Counted from the first letter of the stretch, positions 11,509 to 20,097 are shown. The stretch is DNA of 50,571 nt from F1-60-MAGs149 sp037133755 (GCA_037133755.1 JBAXNN010000016.1:1-50571); one strand, 5' to 3'. Made by a program: numbers and translations. Notes: a model not told the origin generated them from the sequence alone.

Positions 11509-13071
11509 TTACTGCTCCTTGGCGTACTCGGCCTCGAGCTCGAGTTCCTGCTGCTGGTGCGGGAAGCCGATCCAGGTGATGAGCAGACCGATCAAGACGG
11601 CGATCAGTGCGACGATGATGGCGGCGGCCGAGCCGTCGATAAACGCACGGCGGGCGCCCTCGATGATCGCATCGCCGTACTTCGGGTACTTCTCTGCCAG
11701 CACCTGTGCCCCACCGAACGACTCGCTGAGGATGCTCGCAGTCTTCTCCGTGATGCCACTGCGTTCGCTCGCGGGCAGGCTCGCAAGCTGCTGATCGACC
11801 GACGCGGTGTACTGGCGCGTCAAGAAGATCGCGAGGATCGACTGCATGACGGCCGCGCCGAGGTCGCGTTGGAGATCGGTCATGCCGGAGCCCATGCCGG
11901 CCCGATGTGCAGGCACCGCGCTCATGATCGACCGCGAGGCCGGTGTGCCGGCCAGGCCGATGCCGATGCCGATCACGGCGAAGGCCGCGCCGACGGGCAG
12001 GTACGACGCGCCCTCGTGCCAGGTGAACATGAGGGCGATACCCAGCAACACGAAGATCACGCCAACCGCCATGGTGACGCGCGATCCGCGACGCTCGATC
12101 ATGCGGGCGGCGAGCGGCGAGACGAGCACCATCGTGACGCTCAGCGGCAAGGCGGCACAGCCGGCCTCGAAGGTCGAGTACCCGAGTACGTTCTGCACGT
12201 ACTGCTGTCCGATGAACATCGAGCCAACCAGCGTGCCGAAGACGATCAGGCCGGTCAGCGCAGCCACCCAGAAGATGCGCCGCGCTGCGATCGCGAGATC
12301 GAACAGCGGGTTCGGGGCGTGCTTCTGCCGCCAGAAGAAGAGGGCGAACCCGACGACGCTCGCGAGCATCACGATGACACCGAACCGCACGCTCGTCGGC
12401 ACCGAGACGAAGTGCAGGCCCAGCGTGAGCAGGCCGATCGCCAGGACCGACAACACGCCACCAAGGTGGTCGACCGGGCGCGTCTCCTCGCCGAGCTGCT
12501 TCGGAATCACGAGGATGGCGAGGACGAGGGCGATGACAGCGATCGGCACCGTCAGCGAGAAGGCTGAGCCCCAGCCGTAGTGCTCGAGGAGATAGCCGGC
12601 GATGGCGGGCCCGAGCGCCGAGGCGCCGCAGCCGATGCCGGTCCACATCGCGATCGCCTTGGTCTGCGACTGGCCTTTGAAGAGCGCGACGACGATCGAG
12701 AGCGTGGTCGGGAACGCCATGCCGGCGGCGATGCCACCCCCGATGCGCGCGATCACGAGGATGTCGATGTTGGGCGCGTACGCAGCGAGGAGCGCCATCG
12801 GGATCGACAGCGCGAGCCCACCGATCAGCATCAGGCGACGGCCGTAGCGATCTGCGACAGCGCCGAGGTAGAGCACCGACGCCGCGAGACCGAGCGTGAA
12901 GCCCACCGCCACGAGGTTGAGCGCAACCTGCGACGCCTCAAGATCGCGCCCGATCGTCGGCAGCGCCACGTTGGCGACCGACAGGTTCATGTTCGCGACG
13001 GCAGCGCCGAGGATCAGCGTCGCGAGAATGACGACGCCACGCGGCGGCGACTCAGATGTGCTGACACCCAT
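11509..13071 (-). CDS. MFS drug-exporter-type transporter (DHA2, 14 helices)
   Basis: 520 residues of the EmrB/QacA type. Motif A is present (LGAVADRYGRRLMLIGG), as is the start pattern NMNLSVANVALPTIGRDL typical of DHA2 pumps. An internal EAGCAALPLSVTMVLVSPLAARMIERRGSR marks the second half. About 14 membrane segments can be counted, and a soluble loop of ~70 residues (YTASVDQQLASLP...) precedes the last one. The start is 2 bp after the DUF2252 stop, so the two genes form one transcription unit. Substrate unknown; a proton-driven multidrug pump is the usual role. The stop codon abuts a REP-like repeat. Confidence 0.92.
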   Translation of the reverse strand: MGVSTSESPPRGVVILATLILGAAVANMNLSVANVALPTIGRDLEASQVALNLVAVGFTLGLAASVLYLGAVADRYGRRLMLIGGLALSIPMALLAAYAPNIDILVIARIGGGIAAGMAFPTTLSIVVALFKGQSQTKAIAMWTGIGCGASALGPAIAGYLLEHYGWGSAFSLTVPIAVIALVLAILVIPKQLGEETRPVDHLGGVLSVLAIGLLTLGLHFVSVPTSVRFGVIVMLASVVGFALFFWRQKHAPNPLFDLAIAARRIFWVAALTGLIVFGTLVGSMFIGQQYVQNVLGYSTFEAGCAALPLSVTMVLVSPLAARMIERRGSRVTMAVGVIFVLLGIALMFTWHEGASYLPVGAAFAVIGIGIGLAGTPASRSIMSAVPAHRAGMGSGMTDLQRDLGAAVMQSILAIFLTRQYTASVDQQLASLPASERSGITEKTASILSESFGGAQVLAEKYPKYGDAIIEGARRAFIDGSAAAIIVALIAVLIGLLITWIGFPHQQQELELEAEYAKEQ

Positions 13072-13073
13072 TG

Positions 13074-14483
13074 CTACTTGACGATATCGTCGGCGTCGTC
13101 GCGCGCCTCGACGCGACCGTCGGCGACTGCAGCCTTGAGCGCGTCGTAATCCTGCTCGTTGCGGTCGGCGTAGGCCTCCGCGAACGCAACCATCGCAGCG
13201 TCGAAGCGGCCCGAGGAGCCCATGTACGCGGCCAGCGCGATGCGGTCGCCCGACCGCGCGTGCGCCTTGGCCAGCGTGCGAGCGCAGACGATGCCGTACA
13301 GGCCCAGCAGCTTCTCGTTCATCTGCTCAACGTCGGCCGAGCCCTTCCAGTCGCGCAGTTGGCGCCAGTAGTACTCGCGCTTGTACGGTCCTGTCGCCCA
13401 GCCGAGAAACGCGTCGCTCGCCGACTGCATGAGCCGCTGGCCGGCGACGACCCGCTGCCCATGGTGCGCGTACGCCGAGGGACTGAGGTACGGCTCGTAC
13501 ACCGACGCGCCAGCCTCCTTGACCTGGAGAAACAGGAGATCGTTCTCGTCGGCGCCCTGCAGCAGCACGATCACGCAGCGGGTCCCGACCGAGCCGACGC
13601 CCACGACCTTGATGGCGGAGTCGACGTACGTGTACCGGTCGAGCAGTACGCGCACGTCGTCGCGCACCGACGCGAGGTAGTCGAGGAACACGTGACGCGC
13701 GAGTGCCTCGGGGTCCTCACCCACCAGGTCGTGCAGGTCGCTGAGCGGCACGATCAGCGGCGGGTCGGCAACGATGCGTCGGCGCCCGTCGACGACCTCA
13801 GTGAAGCGCGACACGGCCTGCAGGTGGTCCTTACCTCGGGCACGATCAGCAGCTCGCTCGATGAAGCGACGCCAATCCGTGTCCGCTACGTCCTTGACCG
13901 CGGTATCGACCTCGAGTTGCGAATGCCAGGTCTCGAGGGCAGTCAGCGCGGCGAACTCCGCCATCGCCGTGCGGTAGCGCTCGGCGGTCAGGCGGGCGAT
14001 CTCGCGCTGCTGCTTCGGCTTGAAGCCGCGGTCGCGGGCGGCGACCACCATGCTGGTCACGAGACGCTTGACGTCCCAGCAGAACGGTCCGGGCAGCGTC
14101 TCGTCGAAGTCGTTGAGATCGAACACCAGCGAGCGCTCGGGCGAGCCGTAGAGGCCGAAGTTGAGCAGGTGCGCGTCGCCGCACATCTGGACTTGGAGGG
14201 TGCTGTGCGCGGACTGCGCGAGGTCGTAGGCCATCAGCCCTGCCGACCCGCGATAGAACGTGAAGGCGCTGCGCAGCATGCGGCCGTGCCGGATCGGCAC
14301 GAGCCAGGGCAGGCGATCAGCATCAGCGGCGACGGTGAGCGCGACGGCGTCACGCTCAGCAGGCGCGGGGGCGAGCTCGGCAAGCTGCTTCAGCGGCAGC
14401 GTCGAACGCACCGCCTTGCCCCGCTCGCGGCGTTCGGCCCGCGTCGCATGCTCGGGCCACTTCGTCTCGTCAACATTCGTCAC
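13074..14483 (-). CDS. DUF2252 family protein
   Basis: 469 residues with the family's kinase-like landmarks: FYRGSAGLMAYDLA, QMCGDAHLLNFGLYGSPERSLVFDLNDFDETLPGPFCWDVKRL (central part) and VGVGSVGTRC. The family has a protein-kinase-like fold suggested by the GDAHxxNFG and DxNDFDE motifs; its biochemical role is not settled. The start is GTG at 14483 with a -10-like TAGACT 6 bases upstream, consistent with a leaderless message. It is divergent from the SelW-like gene 54 bp away and apparently co-transcribed with the MFS pump. Confidence 0.9.
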   Translation of the reverse strand: MTNVDETKWPEHATRAERRERGKAVRSTLPLKQLAELAPAPAERDAVALTVAADADRLPWLVPIRHGRMLRSAFTFYRGSAGLMAYDLAQSAHSTLQVQMCGDAHLLNFGLYGSPERSLVFDLNDFDETLPGPFCWDVKRLVTSMVVAARDRGFKPKQQREIARLTAERYRTAMAEFAALTALETWHSQLEVDTAVKDVADTDWRRFIERAADRARGKDHLQAVSRFTEVVDGRRRIVADPPLIVPLSDLHDLVGEDPEALARHVFLDYLASVRDDVRVLLDRYTYVDSAIKVVGVGSVGTRCVIVLLQGADENDLLFLQVKEAGASVYEPYLSPSAYAHHGQRVVAGQRLMQSASDAFLGWATGPYKREYYWRQLRDWKGSADVEQMNEKLLGLYGIVCARTLAKAHARSGDRIALAAYMGSSGRFDAAMVAFAEAYADRNEQDYDALKAAVADGRVEARDDADDIVK

Positions 14484-14537
14484 GACGCCAGTCTAGTGGC
14501 CTTCTGCGCAGCGGGCCCTGCGACTAGAGTCCCGTCC

Positions 14538-14837
14538 ATGGCGATCAACCCGACGCACGCGATCCGACTCACGTACTGCGTGCCTTGAGGGGCGACGCCG
14601 CACGCTGCGAGTCTCGCGGCGAAGATCCTTAGAGGCTGGGGCCCGATCCTGAGTGAGCTCACGCTCGTGCCGGGTCGCGGCGGCATCTACGACCTGGAGA
14701 TCAACGGGACGATGGTCTACTCCAAGCATGCGCTCGGCCATAAGGGCTACCCCGAGGACGACGAGGTGCTGTCCGCAATTCGCGCGGCGATTGGTGCTGA
14801 GGTGCTCGAGCCGCAATCCGAGCCGATCCGCGACTAG
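14538..14837 (+). CDS. SelW-like (Rdx family) selenoprotein, TGA at 14586-14588 read as selenocysteine
   Basis: 99 residues when TGA is read through. The start MAINPTHAIRLTYCVPU carries the family's redox motif at residues 14-17 (C-V-P-U), exactly where SelW/Rdx proteins have CxxU or CxxC at the end of the first strand. After the TGA the homology continues: GATPHAASLAAKIL (helix), LTLVPGRGGIYDLEINGTMVYSK (strands with the family's PG.GG.. and G...V.SK pattern), and a last helix DDEVLSAIRAAIG. The role is probably a thiol/selenol oxidoreductase. TAGAGT sits 7 bases before the ATG, indicating a leaderless transcript. A SECIS-like hairpin follows the TGA. The stop TAG overlaps by 4 bp the convergent yceI remnant. 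A conventional annotation would miss this gene. Confidence 0.88.
14604..14620 (+). promoter_or_regulatory. Bacterial SECIS hairpin of the SelW-like gene
   Basis: GCTGCGA (14604-14610) pairs with TCGCGGC (14614-14620) through seven pairs including one T-G. The loop is GTC, or AGTCT if the closing A-T opens, so GU lies in the apical loop as SelB requires. The GU is about 23 bases after the TGA, inside the usual distance window for bacterial SECIS elements. Confidence 0.75.
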
Positions 14838-15338
14838 CTCGCGATCCCTTGGTGGCGCCGCTCGGCGTTGCGTAGGTACTCGGGCTGTCGCACGAGCGAG
14901 AGATCGATCTCAAGATCCACGGCATCGCTGACGAGCGCGCCCGTCGGATCGAACGTGATGCCGTACTCGCTGCGCAGAATCTGCGTAGTCAACTCGATGC
15001 CGACACGGTCGTGCCCGTACGGGTCTTTCGCGGTGCCGCCGCTGACGGCATGGAACACCACGTCGTGCGTCGTGCCATGCAACTCCAGCGTGCCGTCGAC
15101 GATGTAGTCCCCCGAGTTCGGGCGCACGCCAGTGATCGTAAAGATGATGTGCGGGTGCGTCTCGGCGCCGAGGAAGTCGGGGCCCTTGACGTGCTTGTCG
15201 CGCGCGCAGCTTGGTGATGCCAAGATGCCGCACGACGAAGCCGACCGTCGAATGATCCGGATCGATGGTCCAGCGACCCGGCGGGACCAGCTCGCCAAGC
15301 GACGCGACCGCACTCGGTGTCGTCTCGGTCATCGCCAT
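14834..15338 (-). pseudogene. Broken yceI-like gene (internal deletion and frameshift)
   Basis: The intact family makes a secreted or cytoplasmic lipocalin-like isoprenoid-binding protein of ~170-190 residues. Here the N-terminal part (from ATG 15338 or 15332: MTETTPSAVASLGELVPPGRWTIDPDHSTVGFVVRHLGITKLR, in two pieces) and the C-terminal part (RDKHVKGPDFLGAETHPHIIF ... DAVDLEIDLSLVR) lie in different frames. They join near 15210 at a CGCGCGCG run. About 35 residues normally found between these blocks are missing, so this is a deletion with frameshift, not a base-call slip. The 3' end overlaps the SelW-like gene by 4 bp on the other strand. Confidence 0.8.
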
Positions 15339-15740
15339 GGCGCCAGCTCCAGCGCGGCGGGTGATGCAACAGCGTCGACTACGAGCTGCCGTGGTGGGCG
15401 CGCGACACCGGCCGTCAACGGTGTCGCGCGCCACACACGTGCATGCGGCGGCAGCGTCACTCGAACAACCCCGTCGGGGGAACGCCATGCCCGTTGATCG
15501 CAGGCCGCACTGCGGGGATGAGTCCGCGTACGCGCAGCCCGGATTTCTGGACAGCGTTTTCGAGCGCCGCTGCCGCCGCAGTCCAGCACAGCCCGACTCG
15601 CCCATGCCGCGTCGTCGGAACGGCGGAGTCTTTAAGGGGTCGCGTGCTGAACATGCCCTTATTGTCGGAGGCCGCGAATCAGCGAATCTCGTACGCCGCC
15701 GCGGTCTGGCTGCGGCTATCTACCCTAGCGGTGCCCGGGT
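15339..15740. other. Non-coding stretch with one large hairpin
   Basis: No frame on either strand here resembles a known protein. The only clear structure is a perfect 14-bp stem (15397-15410 with 15419-15432) around an 8-base loop, sequence GGCGCGCGACACCG and its complement. It has no T-tract, so it may be a bidirectional Rho-assisted terminator or a regulator site. The rest looks like decayed DNA between the yceI remnant and the citrate synthase gene. Confidence 0.5.
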
Positions 15741-16859
15741 TCAGCTGGGCATCGGGCCGACGTAGTCGACCTGGGGGCGGATCAGGCGCGGATACTCGAT
15801 CTGCTCCAGCATGTGCGCCGTCCAACCCGCCGTGCGCGACACCGCGAACGTCGGCGTGTACAGGCCCGGATCGAGCTTGATGGTCTCCAGCACGGCGGCC
15901 GCGTAGTACTCGACGTTCGTGTAGAGGCGCTGATCCGGCTTGTACTCGTGCAGCAGCTCGAGGGCCGTCGTCTCGACGTGACGGGCGAGCGCCAGGCGCT
16001 GATCGTCCTCGCCGAGGCGCTCGGCGACCTCACCGAGGGCGCGGGCGCGCGGGTCGTACGTCTTGTAGACGCGGTGCCCGAAGCCCATCAGGCGCTCCTT
16101 GTTCTCGATCTTGTTGCGCAGCCACGGCTCGGCGTTCTCCGGGGTGCCGATCTCGTCGATCATCGAGGAGACGTGGCTGGGGGCGCCGCCATGCAGCTTG
16201 CCCTTGAGTGCGCCGATCGCACCGACCAGGCCGGAGCCGATGTCGGAGGCGGTCGAGACGATCACGCGACCGGTGAAGGTCGAGGCGTTCATGCCGTGCT
16301 CGGCCGTCAGGACGAGGTAGGCGTCGAGGGCGCCAACCTGGGCGTCCGTCGGCTCGGCGCCGTTCATCACGCGCAGGTAGGCGCGCGCCACGGAGTCGTC
16401 GGCCTTGATCTCACCCGGGGTCACGCCGGCGCGGCGGGCGCCGAGCAGCGCGACGGAGCCGGCGATCGCGCCGAGCGCGGCCTGCGCGTCGGCGAGCGTG
16501 CCGCCCTCGTCGAGGTGGCGCGTGGCGCCCCAAGCGCTGATCGCCGAGCGGACCGAGTCCATCGGGATCGCGTCGGGATTGAGCGTGTTCAGAATCGACT
16601 GGTCGTCGGAGACGTGGCGCATGGCCGCGAAGATGGTGTCGCGGAGCTCTTGGCGCTCGGCCTCGTTGGGCAGGCGGCCGGTCCACAGGAGGTACGCGAC
16701 CTCCTCGAAGCAGTTCTCGCGCACCAGCACCTCGGCGTCGTGGCCGCGGTAGATCAGCTGGCCGTTCTCGCCATCAACGAGTCCGATCTCGCTGGGGCCG
16801 ATCGAGATGCCCTCAAGGCCGTTGCCGGCGTGCATGCGGGGGTTGGAGTCAGTAGACAT
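15741..16859 (-). CDS. Citrate synthase (citrate / 2-methylcitrate synthase family)
   Basis: Condenses acetyl-CoA with oxaloacetate (or propionyl-CoA in the methylcitrate branch). The 372 residues match the short Gram-positive dimeric type. Catalytic residues are visible: His in KLHGGAPSHVSSM, His in MGFGHRVYKTYDPRA, and the C-terminal FAVSRTAGWTAHMLEQ helix. The N-terminal IGLVDGENGQLIYRGHDAEVL is typical. ATG at 16859 has AGAGGATC just upstream. It is transcribed alone; about 250 bp separate it from the next gene, with no recognised regulator site beyond that gene's terminator. Sequence alone cannot decide between citrate and methylcitrate specificity; no prp genes adjoin. Confidence 0.93.
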   Translation of the reverse strand: MSTDSNPRMHAGNGLEGISIGPSEIGLVDGENGQLIYRGHDAEVLVRENCFEEVAYLLWTGRLPNEAERQELRDTIFAAMRHVSDDQSILNTLNPDAIPMDSVRSAISAWGATRHLDEGGTLADAQAALGAIAGSVALLGARRAGVTPGEIKADDSVARAYLRVMNGAEPTDAQVGALDAYLVLTAEHGMNASTFTGRVIVSTASDIGSGLVGAIGALKGKLHGGAPSHVSSMIDEIGTPENAEPWLRNKIENKERLMGFGHRVYKTYDPRARALGEVAERLGEDDQRLALARHVETTALELLHEYKPDQRLYTNVEYYAAAVLETIKLDPGLYTPTFAVSRTAGWTAHMLEQIEYPRLIRPQVDYVGPMPS

Positions 16860-17050
16860 AGTGATCCTCTGCAGAGCGTTGGATAAAACGTAGCCGCATT
16901 CCGCATCGTGGGATGCCAGATAGGCGTTTCTTCACCCTTCGCGCCCTGTGCCCGGCGCGGTTGCCTGTCCGAATCCGCAGCCTCGGCGTCGCTGCAATCC
17001 GGTTCCGTTTGGGGTTTGACCCCCATTCCGAACTCACGATCGCATCGACG

Positions 17051-17087
17051 AAAAAAGGCGGAGGGCCCGCCGTGGCGGGCCCTCCGG
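17051..17087 (-). terminator. Rho-independent terminator of the secreted-protein gene
   Basis: A GC-rich stem (GGAGGGCCCGCC with GGCGGGCCCTCC, 17060-17085), followed on the minus strand by a run of six T (17051-17056). It lies 27 bp past the stop of the gene at 17114-18571 and also insulates the downstream citrate synthase gene. Confidence 0.92.
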
Positions 17088-17113
17088 TCGATCAACACGC
17101 GGTTCCTGAAGAG

Positions 17114-18571
17114 CTACTTGCGATAGCCGACAGGCTTACGCACCGAATCGAACTCCATCGGGATCGTTGCGTAGATCTGCTGTGCATCAGGATTCTTGTC
17201 GCCGTGAGCAACAAGCACCGGATCGGTGTACTTGCCGTAGTACCCCGGCTTCACCTTGTAATTCACGTTCTTCGAGCCACTCGCTGCGTTGGGCAGGTAC
17301 ATGGTCTCGTTGTCCCACGACTGATCATTGAGATTGTTGAAGAACTTGATGTCCAACAGCACGCCGTCACACAGAGGCGTGATCTCCTGATACTGCGTCG
17401 GCCAAGCAGAACCACCCGCGGGATTCGGATAGTTCGCCCAGTCGCCACCCTTCATCGGGCAGGCTCCGCCCGAACCATTGTCCTTCGGACGATTCGGATG
17501 GTTGACACCGAAGAGCTCAGTGCCCGTGACAACGTGGTACTGCCCACCCTCGTTTTGCAGGGCGAATCGCGGCTGTGACGTGACCGTCGTCTTGAGGTCG
17601 GTGTAGCCACGCTTGACCAGCGAGTCGTAGTACCGCGTACCAGGACGCACGTACCGGAAGTCGCTGTTGTCGGTGTTGTCGTACACAGCAAGGACGAAGA
17701 GATACGGCACGTTGAAGAACGGACGCTCAACGAGGTAGTACTCAGCCTTGGTTCGCTTGTCGTCAACGGCCTTCCAATGGACATGCCGCTTCGAGCCAAC
17801 GTTCACCCAGCTGCGAGCATCGGGGAACTGCTCGAGCTTGAGAACGTTCGTGTAGAGCTCCGTGATGTCGAGACCGGCACGCACACCAAGCGGACCGATC
17901 TTGTTCGCACCCTTCTGCTTGAACGCGAAGCCCATGGCGTCAGCGGCCTCGGGGAACGTGTAGCCCGACATCGTGCAGTACCAACTCGGCAGCTCGATCG
18001 GCACGTGCTTCGTGTACTTGCCGCCGTACTTCGGGCTGGTGATGGCAACGTCAACGAAGTTCTGCGTCCCGCTCTTATTGATGGCGTCGCTCGGGTAGTG
18101 GTAGCCACCCCAGAACTCGCCAGCGTCTGCACCCTCGCCCTCAATGAAGCTCGAGTAATCGCTCTTGATCGTGGCCAGGTTCTTCGGATCGTTGGCGTCC
18201 AAGCCCTTCTTGAGACCGGTCTTGCCCGGAATCAGGTACTCGCGGATGAATCCCGCTTCCTGGATGCGCCAGAGACCGTGCTTGCCCTCACCAATCATGG
18301 TGAAGACCTGCTCGTTCACGTTAACGAAGCGGTACGTGTTGCTGTCCGTGGACATAAAGCCCGAATAGCTCGGCAGCCACGGGTTCCCGGAATTCGTCGT
18401 CCCGGTGGCATCGCCCCCGCTGTAGTAGAACGGATCAGTGCCCGAGTTATTCGCCAACGACAACGAGCGCGAAGCGCCCGGCAGCCCTGCCGGGCACGCG
18501 ATTGCAGATGGCACGCCGATGCACAGGAACACCGCAACGGCGACCACCAGAGATTTACTCCACGTGCGCAT
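17114..18571 (-). CDS. Secreted protein of unknown function
   Basis: 485 residues with a clear signal peptide (MRTWSKSLVVAVAVFLCIGVPSAIA, cleavage after A25 or so), no later membrane segment, and many aromatic, Asn and Gly residues typical of exported proteins. Recognisable stretches include EGEGADAGEFWGGYHYPSDA and VPIELPSWYCTMSGYTFPEAADAMGFAF; four cysteines could form disulfides. I do not recognise a family. It is monocistronic: a strong promoter (TTGACG-17-TAGGTT) and a GGAGG ribosome site in front, a strong terminator behind. This suggests high expression of an extracellular or envelope protein. Base composition is less GC-rich than the neighbours by eye. Confidence 0.85.
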   Translation of the reverse strand: MRTWSKSLVVAVAVFLCIGVPSAIACPAGLPGASRSLSLANNSGTDPFYYSGGDATGTTNSGNPWLPSYSGFMSTDSNTYRFVNVNEQVFTMIGEGKHGLWRIQEAGFIREYLIPGKTGLKKGLDANDPKNLATIKSDYSSFIEGEGADAGEFWGGYHYPSDAINKSGTQNFVDVAITSPKYGGKYTKHVPIELPSWYCTMSGYTFPEAADAMGFAFKQKGANKIGPLGVRAGLDITELYTNVLKLEQFPDARSWVNVGSKRHVHWKAVDDKRTKAEYYLVERPFFNVPYLFVLAVYDNTDNSDFRYVRPGTRYYDSLVKRGYTDLKTTVTSQPRFALQNEGGQYHVVTGTELFGVNHPNRPKDNGSGGACPMKGGDWANYPNPAGGSAWPTQYQEITPLCDGVLLDIKFFNNLNDQSWDNETMYLPNAASGSKNVNYKVKPGYYGKYTDPVLVAHGDKNPDAQQIYATIPMEFDSVRKPVGYRK

Positions 18572-18601
18572 ACATCCTCCCCCATTTGTTAACAGGGGGA
18601 T

Positions 18602-18630
18602 AACCTAGGGATCGCAGGCATGCACGTCAA
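18602..18630 (-). promoter_or_regulatory. Sigma-70-type promoter of the secreted-protein gene
   Basis: On the minus strand TTGACG (18625-18630) and TAGGTT (18602-18607) are separated by 17 bp, close to consensus. A GGAGG ribosome site lies at 18576-18580, before the ATG at 18571. An inverted repeat (CCCCC..GGGGG around TTGTTAACA, 18580-18600) sits in the untranslated leader. Confidence 0.75.
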
Positions 18631-18709
18631 TACTTGCGCGCTGCAGCACTTTTGTGTAGAGGCGTCCGCAAGCGGTCGCAGCATCACTGCGGGGATATCG
18701 CAGCCTGCC

Positions 18710-19822
18710 CTATCCCAGCTTCGCCTTGCGGCGTTCCTTCTCGTAGGTCGGGTGCTGCACGATCTCGCCGGCCACGTCCTCTTCGTCTTCGCCAACGCGC
18801 GCCGTCAGCGCTTGCCCAACGGTGATGCGATCACGGTCGATTTTCGCGAGCCCAAGCGTTTGGCCACCCAGAAATGGTGAACAAACGGCCTGCGTGATGA
18901 ACCCAACTTCCTCGCCGTCGATCATGATCGGCGCCCCACTTGCTGCATCGCCACCATGCTCGAGGGTCACGCTGGTGAGTCGCAGGCGCGTCGCGTCGCG
19001 GTCTCGTTCGCACCCCTCGCGACCGCGAAAATCGTCTTTCTCCAGGTTGACGGACCAGCCAAGGGCGCACTCGTAGGGCGAGACCGTTGAGTCGTACTCG
19101 ACGCCACCAATGATGAATCCGCCCTCGATGCGGAACAGATCGAGCGCGACCATCCCGATGACCGCCATGCCGTGTGCCGCACCCGCGTCGATCAGAGCAT
19201 CCCACAGCGTGATAGCGTGCGCAGCCTCGACCCACAGCTCGTAGCCCAATTCCGCCGTGTACCCGAGCCGCGTCATGAAGACGGGGATACCGGCGATCTC
19301 GATGTCCTCGCGGAAGGTGTAGTACGGGAATGCCTCGTTGGAGATGTCGCTGCTCGTCAGCGACTGCAGGATCTCGCGGCTCTTCGGCCCCTGCAGGCAC
19401 AGATGGGGGTAGGCGTCCGTTATCTCTCGCACGGTGATGCCCGCAGGCGCCTCTTCCTGAAACAGAAGGAAGTCTCGATCGTTCGCGCCGCAGAACCGCA
19501 CCCGATTGTCGGTGCGTGCGAGGACAGTGCAGTCATCGATCATCTTGCCGTCGTCGTCGCACAGCGCGCCGTACGCAATCTGTCCTGGCTCGAGCTGCGC
19601 AACATCACGCGTGACGAGCGAATTGACGAAGGCCAATGCGCCGTCGCCTTCGATCTCGACCTTGCGCAGCATCGAGAAGTCCATGAGCGCGGCGGTCTCT
19701 CGGCACGCGCGCCATTCCGCAGCAGTCTCGGTAACCACGGCCGGCGCGAAGTACCCAAAGAGATCCATCCAATCGTCCGTCATGGCATCGATGCGCGGAT
19801 AGAAGACCGTCTCCTTGCTCAT
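18710..19822 (-). CDS. GcvT-fold aminomethyltransferase / folate-dependent demethylase family protein
   Basis: 370 residues from MSKETVFYPRIDAMTDDW. The GcvT N-domain signature is clear: RACRETAALMDFSMLRKVEIEGDGALAFVNSLVTRDV, then QIAYGALCDDDGKMIDDCTVLA, and the folate-site region ELGYELWVEAAHA. The C-terminal GCV_T_C barrel ends with ALTARVGEDEEDVAGEIVQHPTYEKERRKAKLG. Related members include glycine-cleavage T protein, sarcosine/dimethylglycine oxidase domains and DMSP demethylase. With no gcvH/gcvP beside it, a stand-alone one-carbon demethylase is more likely than glycine cleavage (inference). The ATG at 19822 follows GGGAGAG. The frame is open further upstream only because it crosses the tRNA remnants. 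Confidence 0.85.
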   Translation of the reverse strand: MSKETVFYPRIDAMTDDWMDLFGYFAPAVVTETAAEWRACRETAALMDFSMLRKVEIEGDGALAFVNSLVTRDVAQLEPGQIAYGALCDDDGKMIDDCTVLARTDNRVRFCGANDRDFLLFQEEAPAGITVREITDAYPHLCLQGPKSREILQSLTSSDISNEAFPYYTFREDIEIAGIPVFMTRLGYTAELGYELWVEAAHAITLWDALIDAGAAHGMAVIGMVALDLFRIEGGFIIGGVEYDSTVSPYECALGWSVNLEKDDFRGREGCERDRDATRLRLTSVTLEHGGDAASGAPIMIDGEEVGFITQAVCSPFLGGQTLGLAKIDRDRITVGQALTARVGEDEEDVAGEIVQHPTYEKERRKAKLG

Positions 19823-19937
19823 CCTACTCTCCCCCAAATTTGGTGAGCGACGATGATGGCAGAAAACCGCGGCCGTTTCAGGCTGCGTGCTCGGACGAGT
19901 CCAGACGACCTTCCGCCTCGGTCCGAATTCGACAGAG

Positions 19938-20007
19938 TGGAGCGAGTCGGGATCGAACCGACGACCCCCTGCGTGTAAAGCAGGTGCTCTCCACGCCCAC
20001 TCACACC
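19938..20007 (-). pseudogene. Degenerate tRNA-Val(TAC)-like sequence, copy A
   Basis: 70 nt. The anticodon arm (CCTGC-TTTACAC-GCAGG, anticodon TAC) and T arm (CGTCGGTTCGATCCCGACT core) are intact and nearly identical to the adjoining tRNA-Ala 3' half. The D arm has lost its GCTC strand, and the acceptor GGTGTGA/TCGCTCC has a T-T mismatch at pair 3-70. It is the most decayed of the three tandem copies. Confidence 0.7.
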
Positions 20008-20017
20008 AAATCAAAGG

Positions 20018-20091
20018 TGGAGCCAGTCGGGATCGAACCGACGACCCCCTGCTTGTAAAGCAGGTGCTCTCCCCGCGAGCTGTACCAATCC
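20018..20091 (-). pseudogene. Degenerate tRNA-Val(TAC)-like sequence, copy B
   Basis: 74 nt. The anticodon arm reads CTGCT-TTACAAG-CAG (anticodon TAC) with an intact D stem (GCTC/GAGC) and T arm. The acceptor is broken: GGATTGG against TGGCTCC leaves two mismatches (T-C and G-G). The 3' half, including TGGCTCCA, equals that of tRNA-Ala(TGC) next door. This suggests gene conversion from tRNA-Ala onto a former tRNA-Val. Confidence 0.7.
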
Positions 20092-20097
20092 AAAAAG

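Noticed and set aside
14586..14588. TGA as a nonsense mutation in the SelW-like gene
   Set aside because: Same reasoning: CxxU position, intact downstream domain and a SECIS-like hairpin. A second selenoprotein in the window makes recoding more likely.
16880..17050. Riboswitch upstream of citrate synthase
   Set aside because: I looked for SAM, cobalamin, c-di-GMP, glycine and ydaO cores on the minus strand; only short unrelated stems were found.
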